Shown: positions 22,301 to 27,889, numbered from the stretch's first letter. The stretch is DNA of 64,000 nt from Hyposmocoma kahamanoa (GCF_003589595.1 NW_020653337.1:1464149-1528148); one strand, 5' to 3'. The notes: a model not told the origin generated them from the sequence alone. Numbers and translations are program-made.

Positions 22301-25108
22301 TAGCTGAAGACCTGGAGGAACAAACACAGCTGCTCAACGACGGTGATAATTTCGGCATTGTGAGTGTTCTATATCAGCAGATATGTTATATACCTTTTAT
22401 ATACAAACACTATGACTTTTTGATATTATTATATAAAGATTATAGTTTCTTAATAAAATGTTTTGCTTCAGCCGCAGGGATTAGAGCGCAACACGCCATT
22501 CACGTTCTCCTACCGAGTCATTGGCAAGGCGCAGATTCTCACTCTAAGTCTCGATGATTGGAAGTATTTAGTGAAACATTTCCAAAAAAGCAAAAATGTA
22601 ATATTCAAGGACAAAGACATAGATCAAGACAGAAAACTGGATCATGTAGTAAAGAAGGCAACAGTGAAGTCTACACCGGATAAATCAAAAACAGATGATT
22701 TACAAGCAAAATTGAGCCCCGATATCGATATTGCAAGAAGTTTGGATGATCGCCAAGAACTTACAAACGTAGTGCCAACAGTTTCATCACCACCTGCAGA
22801 GCCTGAAATAATAAAGGCTGTAGTCGAAGCTCCACTTACATTTAAAGACACGATTAAAGAGCCTGTCAGTGCTCAAAAGCCATCGGACACTAATTCAGGT
22901 CTTAATGTGGAAACGACAAAATTTTTGGAAGATCACCAAGAAACGGAAGTATTTCCCGTTGGAACTATTGCTATACCGTCATCTGAATCAATAAATACAG
23001 TTACTACAACAATGCCAACAACGCTTGGTACCACAGCAAAAACCATGACAAAGCCTATCACACCTGAAAGGTCAGTTAGTGAAACGAAACCTTTGATTTC
23101 TGCGGAAACTTTAAAAGATCTTCAATCAAATAGCAAATTAAGAGTTGGAAGGGAAACAGCTAACACTTTTGAAGAACAAGCACAAATAGAAGAAACTTTA
23201 ACAGATATAACGCCATTTAAATATAAAGTTGATGCAGAAGTTGATATACAAAAATATACAGAAGAACCGCCACTCAACCAACTTAAATCGGAAACGGATA
23301 TAGAAGATGGAGAAAATATACCACTCAAAAAAGAGAATCTTGGTCAGCTACCTGCTAAAAGTACTGAAAAAATATCGTCAACTAGTAGTAGTATACGTGC
23401 TTCCAAAGAATCTTTAAAATCAGAAAAAGCTATGACACTGGAACTCCCGGTGGGTTATTTTACTAACCCTAAATCGTCAAAAACAAATTTGGAGTCATTT
23501 TTTATTGGTGAAAATCAGGACGTAAGTCCCGTTGCAAAAGTAGCACGAGATCTTTTGCCTACGGAAAACCTACAAAAATCTGATGACATAGAAGTACACA
23601 CGCGCTTCGAAGCAGGTGAGGATGAAGATTCTAAGTTTACTGTTAGACGCAAATCTACACTTACCATTAACAGAGACGAAATTGACGTAGAATTAAAAAT
23701 GTTAGAAAGTGACAATAAAGAGGAAACTGAAAATGATATTCCCAAATTCTTTGATCCGGTAACAGATAAGGGTTCATCGCAACCAGGTTATTCTCATAAC
23801 AGGAGGAAAACCGAGTTCTTTACCCTAGACCCACATGATTTTGCAAGAGTAACAGGAAATGAAAAAAACAAAGAATATCAAGATTCACCACTCAAAACCG
23901 AGAACCTTGATCAATTACATGCTAAAACTGCAGAAATATCATCAGTCGGTATACGTCCTTTTAAAGAATCTGTAACTTCCAATGTCACACCCGAAAAGGA
24001 TGAATCAGTGGAACTTCCGATAGGTAATTTAAGTGACCCTAAAATCAAAACTGAATCAATACGTAATAATAACCTGTTTTCTTTAAAACCAAAACCCAAG
24101 CCGCTTTCTAGTCCTGAAAAGGAAGCCATGGATCCTGTTGACGATATAACACATGATCTTTTGAATAAAGTTAACCGAGAAAAATCTAGCGATACCGAAA
24201 CACGCTTGAACACGCACTTCAAATCTGATTTATATGAAGACACCAAGTTTATTGCTAGACACAAATCTACTACGTTCGATGTTAACGGAGAAGAAATAGA
24301 AGAAGAATTAAAAATGTCAGAAAATGAAAAGGACACTGGATCTGATATTACCAAATCCTTTGATCCGGTTACAGATGAGACTTCATCGCAACCAGGTTAT
24401 TCTCACAACAGGAGAAAATCTGAGTTCTTTGATTTAACAAGCAAAACAGAAGATGAAAAAGGCATCATCATATATCAAGATTCATCGCGCGAAAACGAGA
24501 ATGTTGATCAATCACATACTATAACTATATCTGAAAAATTCATTAAAGGTCAACCATCGCAAAGTAGTATTCCCAAATCATTTTCAGCGGCAAAAGAAAG
24601 TTCACCGGAAACAAATACCTCTCATAATAGACAGAAGTCAACCTTTTACACCACAGACTCACATTATTTAGACACGGGGGTAAAAGAAGACGTAGACGTG
24701 TATTCAGATAAACCACACAAAGAAGCGACTTTAAATGTTTTACTGTCACCGACAACACAAATATCGCTTGAAAGTTACAAATACGAGCATTCTACAACGG
24801 AGCTAACTACTCATCCAACACAGGCCACAACAACCAAAAACCCGTCGGCAATGCCTGGACCCGACTACAAAACATTTGATGCTGGATATAAACATTCACT
24901 CTTTCTCTCCTTCAGGGACAAGATTGATACTTTTGAAGTATCGAATGATGACGCTGAAGTTCGTTCTGATGAAGGCGTTACACATGTAAATGAAAAGGAC
25001 AGTGTAGCGTCAATGATTGCTTACGCCGACGGTGTTGCGATGAAGAAAGAAAGGGCCGAACTGTCAAAAAGCAAAAAGTCAGAAGACAGCGACAAAAAGA
25101 AAGATTGA
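1148..25108 (+). CDS. Gene A: two-repeat cyclic-nucleotide-gated-like channel (5' part off window)
   Basis: Eleven exons were assembled by splice sites and phase: 1148-1347, 4286-4451, 6241-6578, 8849-8972, 12012-12192, 14582-14691, 17868-17999, 19482-19655, 20423-20501, 22229-22359 and 22472-25108. Their 4272 coding bases form one open frame of 1423 visible residues. The order is the cNBD of repeat I, then S1-S6, C-linker and cNBD of repeat II, then a long cytoplasmic tail. Family knowledge (HCN/CNG/EAG) predicts a plasma-membrane tetrameric-type cation channel; a two-repeat chain would assemble as a pseudo-dimer of dimers. S4 is poor in Arg, the filter is DGVGD and the cNBDs lack key ligand residues, so both ion selectivity and cNMP control are uncertain. 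The paralog, gene B, lies opposite. Repeat I S1-S6 should lie left of the window. It remains possible that the two repeats are separate transcripts. Confidence 0.85.
1600..3115 (+). pseudogene. Decayed non-LTR retrotransposon (RT domain), CR1/L2-like
   Basis: Broken plus-strand frames encode reverse-transcriptase landmarks: NFSSAFNAVDYDVLL near 1730, GVLQGGVLSPLIFSIF near 1893, and the catalytic YADDLQLY near 1985. A C-terminal part with DYADSCYLDATEELLNKLER and LKWLPIRLHRNL follows at 2390-2560, then RLWNALP-like sequence near 2750. Stops near 1875 and 2187 and later frame changes make it inactive. It ends in an AT-rich 3' tail with ATAAATAAT near 3100. Similar tails occur at 15341-16140 (minus) and 33870-34226, so the family is repeated here. 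It lies within intron 1348-4285 of gene A. Confidence 0.85.
3116..4285. other. Intron sequence, no gene
   Basis: This is AT-rich intron of gene A. It holds a very short TTAGG-type run (TTAGGTTAGGTTAG, about 3627-3640) and AT-rich ends resembling the SINE arms seen elsewhere (near 3960-4060, with sequence like ATTGAATATCTATTCAATAAAAATTT). Nothing coding was recognised. Confidence 0.5.
4286..4451 (+). CDS. Gene A exon: cNBD of repeat I, second half; joins repeat II
   Basis: The acceptor ATATCCAG is followed by a codon completed from the previous exon (AG+C, Ser) and IFGNLEQKKRVR. The frame runs through NTFMADSNVHLLKINALVFY and ISEFPKNKTLM (end of the beta-roll and the helical region) to VNNE, immediately before GTAAGT in phase 0. 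There is no stop. The length, 166 bases, and both phases equal those of the gene B exon at 49540-49705. The phosphate-binding cassette is degenerate: FGN replaces FGE and no RTA-type Arg is present. The next compatible exon is S1 of repeat II at 6241. Confidence 0.93.
5077..5594. repeat. Inverted-repeat element (family D copy 1)
   Basis: Arms TTGGACATAGTTATGCAAAC near 5079 and GTTTGCATAACTATGTCCAA near 5568 are reverse complements about 500 bases apart. A related arm pair occurs at 35127-35400 next to gene B. The minus-strand frame 4862-5182 overlaps the left arm, has no recognised domain and is not called a gene. This is probably a non-autonomous transposon or fold-back repeat in the intron between repeat I and repeat II of gene A. 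Confidence 0.5.
5700..6165 (+). repeat. SINE composite with tRNA-like head
   Basis: The first part (about 5700-5900) is an interspersed repeat with the palindromic core GCAGTGCCTCTCAGATC...CTCTGAGTGGCACTGC, also present at 12950, 45487, 49060 and 50845. It is followed by a tRNA-like module with TCGAACAATTACCGTGCCGG and a B-box-like GTTCGATTCCC near 5945. A tail shared with minus-strand copies at 34227-34430 and 38297-38505 follows. No Pol II coding content is present. Confidence 0.65.
6241..6578 (+). CDS. Gene A exon: S1-S2 of repeat II
   Basis: The acceptor TTCTTATCCAG is followed in phase 0 by NYIIGGQMDTRAMPIW. There is no start Met, so it reads as an internal exon. Two hydrophobic stretches follow: S1 (IMHIYLIIVSLLSIY, about residues 52-66) and S2 (LVVILYLLDFLFFLKMVI, about 77-94). 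It ends LLNATK plus two bases before GTGAGT (phase 2). The gene B counterpart at 46377-46726 starts NFIVG and has the same phases. It joins 4286-4451 without a frame change, the basis for the tandem-repeat model. Confidence 0.92.
6685..6760 (+). repeat. tRNA-like SINE head
   Basis: CCCAGTGGGAAAAACAGTTGG followed by GATGGTTCGACTCC has the spacing of A-box-like and B-box promoter elements. It does not fold as a full tRNA with an aminoacyl stem by eye, and it is embedded in intron repeats. It is therefore called a SINE fragment, not a tRNA gene. Confidence 0.4.
7095..7345 (-). repeat. Fold-back tRNA-derived SINE (family S)
   Basis: The minus strand carries the family S module GGATTCGAACCGACGTCTCC...CCAACTAACCCACGG at 7133-7215. 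A second inverted copy of the B-box region reads on the plus strand at 7278-7335 (AGGAGACGTTGGTACGAAACC). The pair can fold back. The same family occurs at 16161, 20985, 21805, 27576, 31395, 42680 and 46790. Confidence 0.7.
7711..8762 (-). pseudogene. 5'-truncated R1-like non-LTR retrotransposon
   Basis: This is a GC-rich minus-strand block. Reading frames start at the truncated end with PQRVIAVRAIRGYRTVSWTA and TLLAGDPPWKLQAEVLAEVY. A one-frame change leads to YRLVQVLTGHGCFGEYLHR and a CHECGAS...TVRHTVAEC zinc-knuckle-like motif typical of R1-type RT C-termini. The minus strand ends with an A-run (T-run on plus at about 7709-7722). Base composition is sharply richer in GC than the flanks, as expected of a recent insertion. 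The long plus-strand frames here (7961-8428) are antisense shadows. It lies in gene A's intron, about 85 bases before exon 8849. Confidence 0.88.
8849..8972 (+). CDS. Gene A exon: S3-S4 of repeat II
   Basis: The acceptor is ACCGTAG with a TACTAAT branch-like motif 17 bases upstream. The phase-2 codon is completed as Arg, then YCKGVFKYDVISCVPFELF (S3) and FSCLRLNRLFRA (S4), and the exon ends in phase 0 before GTGAGT. Gene B has YFVHGLKYDIISCLPIELF and FLRLNRVFRI at 44741-44870. S4 shows only three Arg in the visible helix (RLNRLFR), fewer than a typical voltage sensor. An upstream in-frame acceptor-like AG at 8793 was rejected because the gene B homolog starts at the Tyr. Confidence 0.9.
9130..9500 (-). 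mobile_element. LINE 3' fragment (minus)
   Basis: The minus frame 9269-9493 reads VNDSFMGNCIRFYNKIPEHI and FPKFEHYIKNILIEKSYY, the C-terminal segment of a Jockey-like RT polyprotein. The plus-side sequence CAAAGTCAAAGAATCATTGATTCCATAGGTAA corresponds to the family's 3' UTR end. Related fragments lie at 9775-10215, 47700-48080 and 49250-49445. Confidence 0.65.
9775..10215 (-). mobile_element. LINE 3' fragment (minus)
   Basis: This is the same family as the preceding entry: CAAATTCAAAATAATCTTTATTTCATAGGTAAG, then CCCCTGAGAAGAATGAGCAAGAAACTCTAGGGG. On the minus strand it carries a decayed C-terminal RT segment with KGQCI.FYN.IP-like residues near 10130. It is truncated and non-coding, within a gene A intron. 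Confidence 0.6.
10993..11515. mobile_element. TIR element, family A copy 2 (both ends present)
   Basis: The left end GAGTATATAACCAGAAATAG and the right end CTATTTCTAGTTATATACTC are reverse complements with few differences. The interior matches 633-1010 in the opposite orientation. At about 523 bases it has no coding capacity, so it is a MITE-like non-autonomous DNA element. No clean target duplication was recognised. It lies in the intron before exon 12012. Confidence 0.7.
12012..12192 (+). CDS. Gene A exon: S5 of repeat II
   Basis: The acceptor TTTATGCAG leads in phase 0 to VTISECMRKHRTKPNINL, then the hydrophobic S5 (VLSMLVSMIIWFMLYI, about residues 19-34), CMTCAWCFIG and the start of the turret (APNSSWLHL, with an N-S-S sequon). 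The exon ends after one base of a codon before GTTAGT. The gene B exon at 42346-42526 has exactly the same length (181) and phases and shares QPNSSW. Confidence 0.92.
12950..13165 (-). repeat. Interspersed repeat with palindromic core
   Basis: The core GCAGTGCCACTCAGAGC...TCTGAGGGGCACTGC, then CACCCTGAGACACAAGTTGACAAGTCCC and ACTCTTTCACAAGGAGC, match in inverse orientation the copies near 5700-5900, 48890-49170 and 50800-50935. It is probably a SINE or SINE-associated module. Confidence 0.6.
13166..14412. other. Intron with repeat fragments, no gene
   Basis: Contains a fragment resembling other repeat tails in the window (GAACCTCCTCC, a T-run and AGTCGGTTAA near 13525-13556; compare 17715-17750). 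It also contains a SINE tail fragment near 13710-13800 (GTAGCCCCGCACTAGGAAAAC, shared with 38318). No exon-like sequence was recognised. Confidence 0.5.
14413..14610 (+). repeat. 99-bp tandem duplication of splice acceptor plus exon start
   Basis: Unit 1 (14413-14511) and unit 2 (14512-14610) differ at about four positions by eye. Each contains the intron end TTTGTGTTGCAG and the first 29 bases of the pore exon. Only the second copy continues into the pore sequence. If the first acceptor (exon start 14483) were used, the frame would read TTTAPCQWPL and then hit TAA. The duplication is therefore recent and potentially disruptive, or it generates an alternative poison isoform. Confidence 0.95.
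14582..14691 (+). CDS. Gene A exon: pore helix and selectivity filter of repeat II
   Basis: The acceptor TGTTGCAG completes an Asn codon. The exon then reads TTTAPCQWPYLCAFYF, the pore helix LTTFTI and the filter DGVGD followed by ILPKVQSE, ending in phase 0 before GTATCA. Length, phases and sequence match gene B's 41847-41956 (LTTFMHDGIGDILPKV). In K+ channels this position is usually GYGD, in HCN CIGYG and in CNG TIGE, so the filter is unusual. The NTT at the exon join is a possible glycosylation sequon. Confidence 0.92.
15127..16160 (+). mobile_element. TIR element family B, copy a, split by a LINE
   Basis: The element starts CATTGACTTACAAATAAATGG at 15127, runs to 15340, and resumes at 16141 to finish ATTGTAAGTCAATG at 16160. 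The 8-bp target duplication TTTGATCC is intact at 15119-15126 and 16161-16168. The target was the B-box region of a family S SINE. Between the halves lies an inserted LINE (15341-16140). The element has no ORF. Confidence 0.9.
15341..16140 (-). pseudogene. LINE fragment inserted in element B copy a
   Basis: The minus-strand frame (15626-16140 within the insert) encodes the C-terminal part of a CR1/L2-like RT: IDYADVCYPDLNENLLDKLDRL, LKWLPIRQRRQKRIL and SIRLWNALPDAIRRSP. The 3' end is an AAAT-type repeat (TTTATTTATTTATTAAA on plus at 15341). The target duplication CATATA is present at 15335-15340 and 16141-16146. It is 5' truncated and non-functional. Confidence 0.85.
16161..16480 (-). repeat. 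Family S SINE, right part
   Basis: The minus-strand tRNA-like module GGCCGGATTCGACCCGACGTC...CTAAACCACGGAAAGAACC is followed by the family body with GTAGCGCCATCTATGAAAAATCTATG. Its left part is at about 15070-15126, separated by the family B element. A plus-oriented B-box fragment (GGTTCGAACCCAGCCGGATC) follows near 16655. Confidence 0.7.
16797..17480 (+). mobile_element. Penelope-like element, copy 1 (GIY-YIG part and 3' end)
   Basis: The 5'-truncated frame encodes the GIY-YIG endonuclease domain of Penelope-like elements: YIGQTKRSICTRVKEHIAD, then MLREAIEIKKHPNFNREDG and a stop at 17100-17102. The 3' part carries GGGCCCGAAACGTCGGTTTG and AAATATACGCGATTTAAATCC near 17375-17430. No RT domain remains. 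The element is a near-direct duplicate of copy 2, and the two flank the S6 exon. Confidence 0.88.
17868..17999 (+). CDS. Gene A exon: S6 of repeat II
   Basis: The acceptor ATTGCTGCAG precedes VIFTCFLQIVSVLLYMIYVG (S6) and GFSYIIRYKSFRFFEFCAKY, with AELL before GTAAGT. The exon is 44 codons, phase 0 to phase 0. Gene B's 40287-40418 is the same length, with YMIYVGEFSNIIQYQSF. It lies between two direct Penelope copies (16797-17480 and 18722-19281), a configuration prone to deletion by unequal recombination. Confidence 0.93.
18722..19281 (+). mobile_element. Penelope-like element, copy 2
   Basis: The 5' truncation is slightly further in than copy 1. It encodes ICEHVMDKPAHSMKFDKPQV and MLREAIEIKKQPNFNRED, ends at the same stop (18932-18934), and has the same 3' region with GGGCCCCAAACGTCGGTTTG near 19201. 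It differs from copy 1 at scattered positions only. It lies in the intron between S6 and the C-linker exon. Confidence 0.88.
19482..19655 (+). CDS. Gene A exon: C-linker of repeat II
   Basis: The acceptor ATCGTTTTAG precedes a phase-0 frame AYMKSTRVSKNLMKMINKYS, then LHLWRESRGVQMPYFLETAP, QHLQTKVMSAAYMTHLTQ and the donor GTGCGT. The sequence is C-linker-like (short helices, WRESRG, AP.HL.TK). Gene B's 39467-39640 is exactly the same length (174) and nearly identical in pattern. The longer ORF covering this segment in another frame (19421-19759) is a shadow. Confidence 0.92.
20423..20501 (+). CDS. Gene A exon: start of cNBD of repeat II
   Basis: The acceptor CTGTTGCAG precedes HPTFRTCEPAFNRQLVRHLR and MYFYDD plus one base before GTACGT (phase 1). 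This is the A-helix and beta-1 region of a cNBD. The gene B copy at 38950-39028 reads HPVFRNCEPAFLRQLVRHF and has the same length (79). It is too short for ORF-based detection. Confidence 0.93.
20725..20940 (+). mobile_element. LINE/RTE-type 3' fragment
   Basis: GTCCATGACTCAGTATTTGAG, GGTTGTGGGAATCCATGCAAG and the end GTCGTGAAATGATGATGAAG resemble the 3' ends of RTE-type elements of insects. No usable frame. The similar minus-strand tail at 59735-60140 carries the complementary hallmark (CACTACTGAAAATAGGCCTC). Family assignment is from memory of common repeat ends. Confidence 0.45.
20985..21480 (-). repeat. Family S SINE, full copy plus second partial copy
   Basis: A minus-strand tRNA-like module (GGATTCGAACCGACGTCTTC...CTATACCAACTAAGCCACGG) at 21040-21100 is followed by the body and the AT-rich arm to about 21330. 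A second copy of the module follows at 21340-21475. Both contain the duplicated phrase AACACTCAGAAAAA. They could be misread as tRNA pseudogenes. Confidence 0.72.
21805..22020 (+). repeat. Family S SINE, plus orientation
   Basis: GGTGGCTTAGTTGGTATAGCG (A-box-like) and TCGGTTCGAATCCGGCC (B-box) are spaced as in a tRNA-derived promoter. The AT-rich end TAATTGAATATCAATTTAAT follows near 21990. Opposite orientation to 20985-21480, so the two copies form a large inverted pair in the intron before exon 22229. Confidence 0.72.
22229..22359 (+). CDS. Gene A exon: middle of cNBD of repeat II
   Basis: The acceptor GTGTTTACAG completes an Ala codon. The exon reads MYVVKQNEITDSMYMIHRGT, then VEEVAEDLEEQTQLLNDGDN and FGI before GTGAGT (phase 0). 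The beta-roll pattern (ITDSMYMIHRGTVE) is clear. The phosphate-binding cassette is broken by the intron directly after FGI, and the usual Glu of FGE is absent. The gene B copy (38715-38845) is also 131 bases and ends FGT. Confidence 0.93.
22472..25108 (+). CDS. Gene A last exon: end of cNBD and 840-residue repeated tail
   Basis: The acceptor TTTGCTTCAG precedes PQGLERNTPFTFSYR and KAQILTLSLDDWKYLVKHF, the end of the cNBD. The tail is long, low in hydrophobic residues and rich in Ser/Thr/Glu/Lys, so it is probably disordered and cytoplasmic. It contains a tandem repeat of about 190-200 codons starting near residues 284, 473 and (degenerate) 671 of the exon. The markers are LKxENLxQL and SSQPGYSHNRRK, the latter at about 23776 and 24388 with a shortened SHNRQK near 24620. 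It ends SKKSEDSDKKKD and TGA. Basic RRKS/RRKT motifs could be kinase sites. The gene B tail is only about a third as long and not obviously alignable. Confidence 0.93.
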   Translation, partial: PQGLERNTPFTFSYRVIGKAQILTLSLDDWKYLVKHFQKSKNVIFKDKDIDQDRKLDHVVKKATVKSTPDKSKTDDLQAKLSPDIDIARSLDDRQELTNVVPTVSSPPAEPEIIKAVVEAPLTFKDTIKEPVSAQKPSDTNSGLNVETTKFLEDHQETEVFPVGTIAIPSSESINTVTTTMPTTLGTTAKTMTKPITPERSVSETKPLISAETLKDLQSNSKLRVGRETANTFEEQAQIEETLTDITPFKYKVDAEVDIQKYTEEPPLNQLKSETDIEDGENIPLKKENLGQLPAKSTEKISSTSSSIRASKESLKSEKAMTLELPVGYFTNPKSSKTNLESFFIGENQDVSPVAKVARDLLPTENLQKSDDIEVHTRFEAGEDEDSKFTVRRKSTLTINRDEIDVELKMLESDNKEETENDIPKFFDPVTDKGSSQPGYSHNRRKTEFFTLDPHDFARVTGNEKNKEYQDSPLKTENLDQLHAKTAEISSVGIRPFKESVTSNVTPEKDESVELPIGNLSDPKIKTESIRNNNLFSLKPKPKPLSSPEKEAMDPVDDITHDLLNKVNREKSSDTETRLNTHFKSDLYEDTKFIARHKSTTFDVNGEEIEEELKMSENEKDTGSDITKSFDPVTDETSSQPGYSHNRRKSEFFDLTSKTEDEKGIIIYQDSSRENENVDQSHTITISEKFIKGQPSQSSIPKSFSAAKESSPETNTSHNRQKSTFYTTDSHYLDTGVKEDVDVYSDKPHKEATLNVLLSPTTQISLESYKYEHSTTELTTHPTQATTTKNPSAMPGPDYKTFDAGYKHSLFLSFRDKIDTFEVSNDDAEVRSDEGVTHVNEKDSVASMIAYADGVAMKKERAELSKSKKSEDSDKKKD

Positions 25109-25113
25109 AAGAA

Positions 25114-25153
25114 AATAAATATAATAATAATCAACGGTAATTAATATAATAAA
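25114..25153 (+). promoter_or_regulatory. Candidate polyadenylation signals of gene A
   Basis: AATAAA occurs at 25114-25119, only six bases after the stop, and again at 25148-25153. The second is the more reasonable signal for a very short 3' UTR. A Penelope 3' fragment begins about 75 bases later, so any longer 3' UTR would include transposon sequence. Confidence 0.45.
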
Positions 25154-25227
25154 CGACAGAAAACATAAAAAAATGAACTATTAAATTACATAGTAATAAA
25201 AAACATGCCTGACGCGATTTAATAAAT

Positions 25228-25345
25228 TAAAACGGCCCGAAACGTCGGTTTGTTTGAAAAAACAAATATACGCGATTTAAATCCGGAAAAATAGTTTCAT
25301 TTCCTATGTGTAACAATCGCGAAAACCTAAGAACTCGATAAATTA
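25228..25345 (+). mobile_element. Penelope-like 3' fragment
   Basis: GGCCCGAAACGTCGGTTTGT, then AAATATACGCGATTTAAATC and GTGTAACAATCGCGAAAACC, match the 3' ends of the copies at 16797 and 18722. Only the last ~120 bases of the element are present, 120 bases downstream of the gene A stop. Confidence 0.8.
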
Positions 25346-27080
25346 AAAATTATTAAATTTTTGTATTATACAACAATTATTCCATTACATAAAGCGTTAT
25401 AAAATATTATTTTCCCATGCGTTGTGGCTCTTTTTCTTAATTGACTTATTTTGAATTGAAACTGGAGCGCAACGAGTCGCGACACACTATGTGAATGAAA
25501 TATTAATTTTCATGGAGACGCGGTTCCAAGACATTCGGGCCGTTGTTACATGCAGCGTAATTTACGAGAACTCGGTTCTCGGTCGGTTTATCCTGAAGAA
25601 CACAGTTCTCAGTCTATGGTGGCCCCAACTAATGAGTTTGGGCCACCATTGTTACGCGAGTGGTTCTTGGAATTATCACAAAAATATTGTGGTTATTGCC
25701 TAATGCAGATGAAATTAAATATGCCTGTTTAATTTCTTGGTGACTGGGCTGCTCCGGATTCGTTCAGATTTTTCTGCCGTAATTTGTTCCAACGGCCACC
25801 GGACCTGTGCTCCAACTAGGTTCTCCATCTAGGTAAAACATTTAATACTTACGGGTCCTCATGCTTCCACTGTCAGTAAGTAAGAGTCATCTAATCGAAA
25901 ATTGAAACGAAACTAGTGTACCATGTTTTCTTTTGACAAATTAAAATGACCATTACATATTACCAAAGTAAACTATAACAGAAAGTTCATTGGGACCTAG
26001 ACTGTTACCGTAGTTTTTCCAAACTATGACCCAGTGAGATTTAATTGTGATTTTGAGCATCTAAAACAAATGGGAGAGAAAATTCTCAGTAGTTCTCCGC
26101 AGAAAACTGTCTATTTATTAACAGAAAAAATGGGAAAAAGTACCAGTAGGTAATTAATATTATATAGATTCAGGCGTCACTTTGCAAGTCCATTCATTTG
26201 AAGTCCACGTTAATAAAAATGGAAATTAATTAATTTGCTACTCTAAAAAATATTATTCAACACAAGCGCACCTAATTTGCACGATTTAACCTTCACTAGG
26301 TTCGCGGAGTAGCAATTAATTATCTTCCGTTTTTATTAACTACCAGTAGTTCTGTTAATAAAACTAGTGGGAATAATGGAAATCAACTCGTCTCTTTCAC
26401 TCATTGACTAAAGTCAATGCTTTCACTGTATTTTCTGTAACATGTTTTTGCTTATGTATATTCTTTTCAATATTCTTCTCAATTCCTTATGCTTCGGGAT
26501 CGCGCTCGTACTAAATTCTCCTACTGGTAGGAAGCACGAAGACATCAACACTCTCAGCGCCATAGAACAAATTTTGAAACAAACATTTTTATGATGCAGC
26601 AGGCCATGTGGGAGGCATGCGGGACACGCATTTTTCACTGCACGCCATACCTGATCTCGAGTAACTTTTGTAGCAGACCATGGGCTACCGGCGGGACACC
26701 TTTAAACTTTACTAGCAGGCCGCCTGTTACGCCGTGATTCCACTAAAACAGACAGATGTCACCCCTAGGGGCGAGATTGATACTTGATTAAGAACCAAAC
26801 AATTGGCAATTCGCCGAATGCACAGCTTATATTGTCGGCCTGGCGATGCAACCTTTAACTGGTCAGGACTACAAAAATCGAAAATAAATTGTAATTCCTA
26901 TTTGTGGTACGCTGGCGGCCCACATGGCCTGCTAGATAAAATTCGAAAATACATAGTGGCCTGCAGCAGTCAAATTTTTGTGGGCAGCCCATATGGCGCT
27001 GAGAGTATTGTCCTGGTTGTCCTACTACACAAAAAGACATTAAGGAATAGCTACTTATTTTGCAGGTTTTCTGATTCCGG
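25346..27080. other. Intergenic, no gene recognised
   Basis: No coding exon pattern was found. A repeated motif CAGGCCATGTGG/CCACATGGCCTGCTAG occurs near 26601, 26714 and 26911 in both orientations, suggesting an old fold-back element. The frame 26803-27267 crosses this and the hairpin and has no recognisable domain. Confidence 0.5.
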
Positions 27081-27081
27081 T

Positions 27082-27185
27082 ATCAACTTCATGCAGTCGA
27101 GGTCTCGGATAACGACTTCACGCATTAACTGCATGCAGTCGAAGTCGACTTCATGCAGCCGAGACCTCGATTGCATGAAGTTGAT
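27082..27185. repeat. Long hairpin (27-nt arms)
   Basis: The arms 27082-27108 and 27159-27185 are reverse complements with one mismatch (ATCAACTTCATGCAGTCGAG against CTCGATTGCATGAAGTTGAT). The 50-base loop contains further copies of the same words (GACTTCA, CATGCAGTCGA). No coding signal. Confidence 0.85.
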
Positions 27186-27340
27186 TATGACTTCACGAAT
27201 TAACTCCAAACAAGCAGCACAATCTGTTAGCAGCCTTACGGCTGATACCATGGATGTCTATGTCTGATGTCAATTTTTTTAGAACTGTTCCAAAGATTTT
27301 GTGTGAAATCAGTATAGCATCATATTTTAGCGAAAAAATC

Positions 27341-27567
27341 ATTGACTTACAAATAAATGGACGACGGGTCTAACACAAAAACCACGAAAAAAATGTCCCA
27401 AGTCAACCTATTCGAAATTTAAATTGTTATGTCATCGCAGTATCGCGCTGTCCGTAGAACAAATGAAGACTAAAGCGGAGTGTCGCGCTCTGTATACGAT
27501 TTTAGCGCCTTACAAGTGCGGACACTTTTTAGCGCGGACCCGACGTCCATATAATTGTAAGTCAATG
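27341..27567 (+). mobile_element. TIR element family B, copy b
   Basis: 227 bases from CATTGACTTACAAATAAATGG to ATTGTAAGTCAATG, with the perfect 8-bp target duplication GAAAAAAT at 27333-27340 and 27568-27575. It is the shorter form, lacking about 60 internal bases relative to copies d-f, like copy a. No ORF. Confidence 0.93.
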
Positions 27568-27575
27568 GAAAAAAT

Positions 27576-27830
27576 ACTAAAAATACACGTGACAAAATAC
27601 TTTCATAACTTTCTCATAGATGGCGCTACGGCTAAAAGTCGTTAAAAACCAGATGTAAAGATCCAACTAACAAGCATATAGAAAATTTCGTGAGGTCCGC
27701 TGGTTCGTTCCGTGGTTTAGTTGGCATAACGTCTGCCACGCTTTGCTAGATGACATCAGTTCGAACCCTGGCCGGATCAAAGGAATTTTTTCCAAGTGTT
27801 TGATCTTTGTATTAATAATTATACTAAAAA
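27576..27830 (+). repeat. Family S SINE, plus orientation
   Basis: The body has TCATAGATGGCGCTACGGC, then CGTGGTTTAGTTGGCATAACG (A-box-like) and CAGTTCGAACCCTGGCCGG (B-box), and the terminal GATCTTTGTATTAATAATTA. Immediately adjacent to family B copy b. Confidence 0.7.
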
Positions 27831-27852
27831 TACATTTGCAATCTTGAATGTA

Positions 27853-27889
27853 GATGACGATGACGATGACGACGACGATGACGATGACC
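27853..27889 (+). repeat. GATGAC microsatellite
   Basis: About six units of GATGAC/GACGAC from TAGATGACGATGACGATGAC. On either strand it gives a short acidic or Val/Ile repeat in chance ORFs (27667-27963 minus, 27796-28059 plus), which are not genes. Confidence 0.85.

Noticed and set aside
26803..27267. 154-residue plus ORF between the genes
   Set aside because: It overlaps the hairpin and inverted repeats and has no domain-like composition.
27853..27889. CRISPR-like or structured repeat array
   Set aside because: It is a plain hexanucleotide microsatellite; no spaced direct repeats of CRISPR type occur anywhere in the window.
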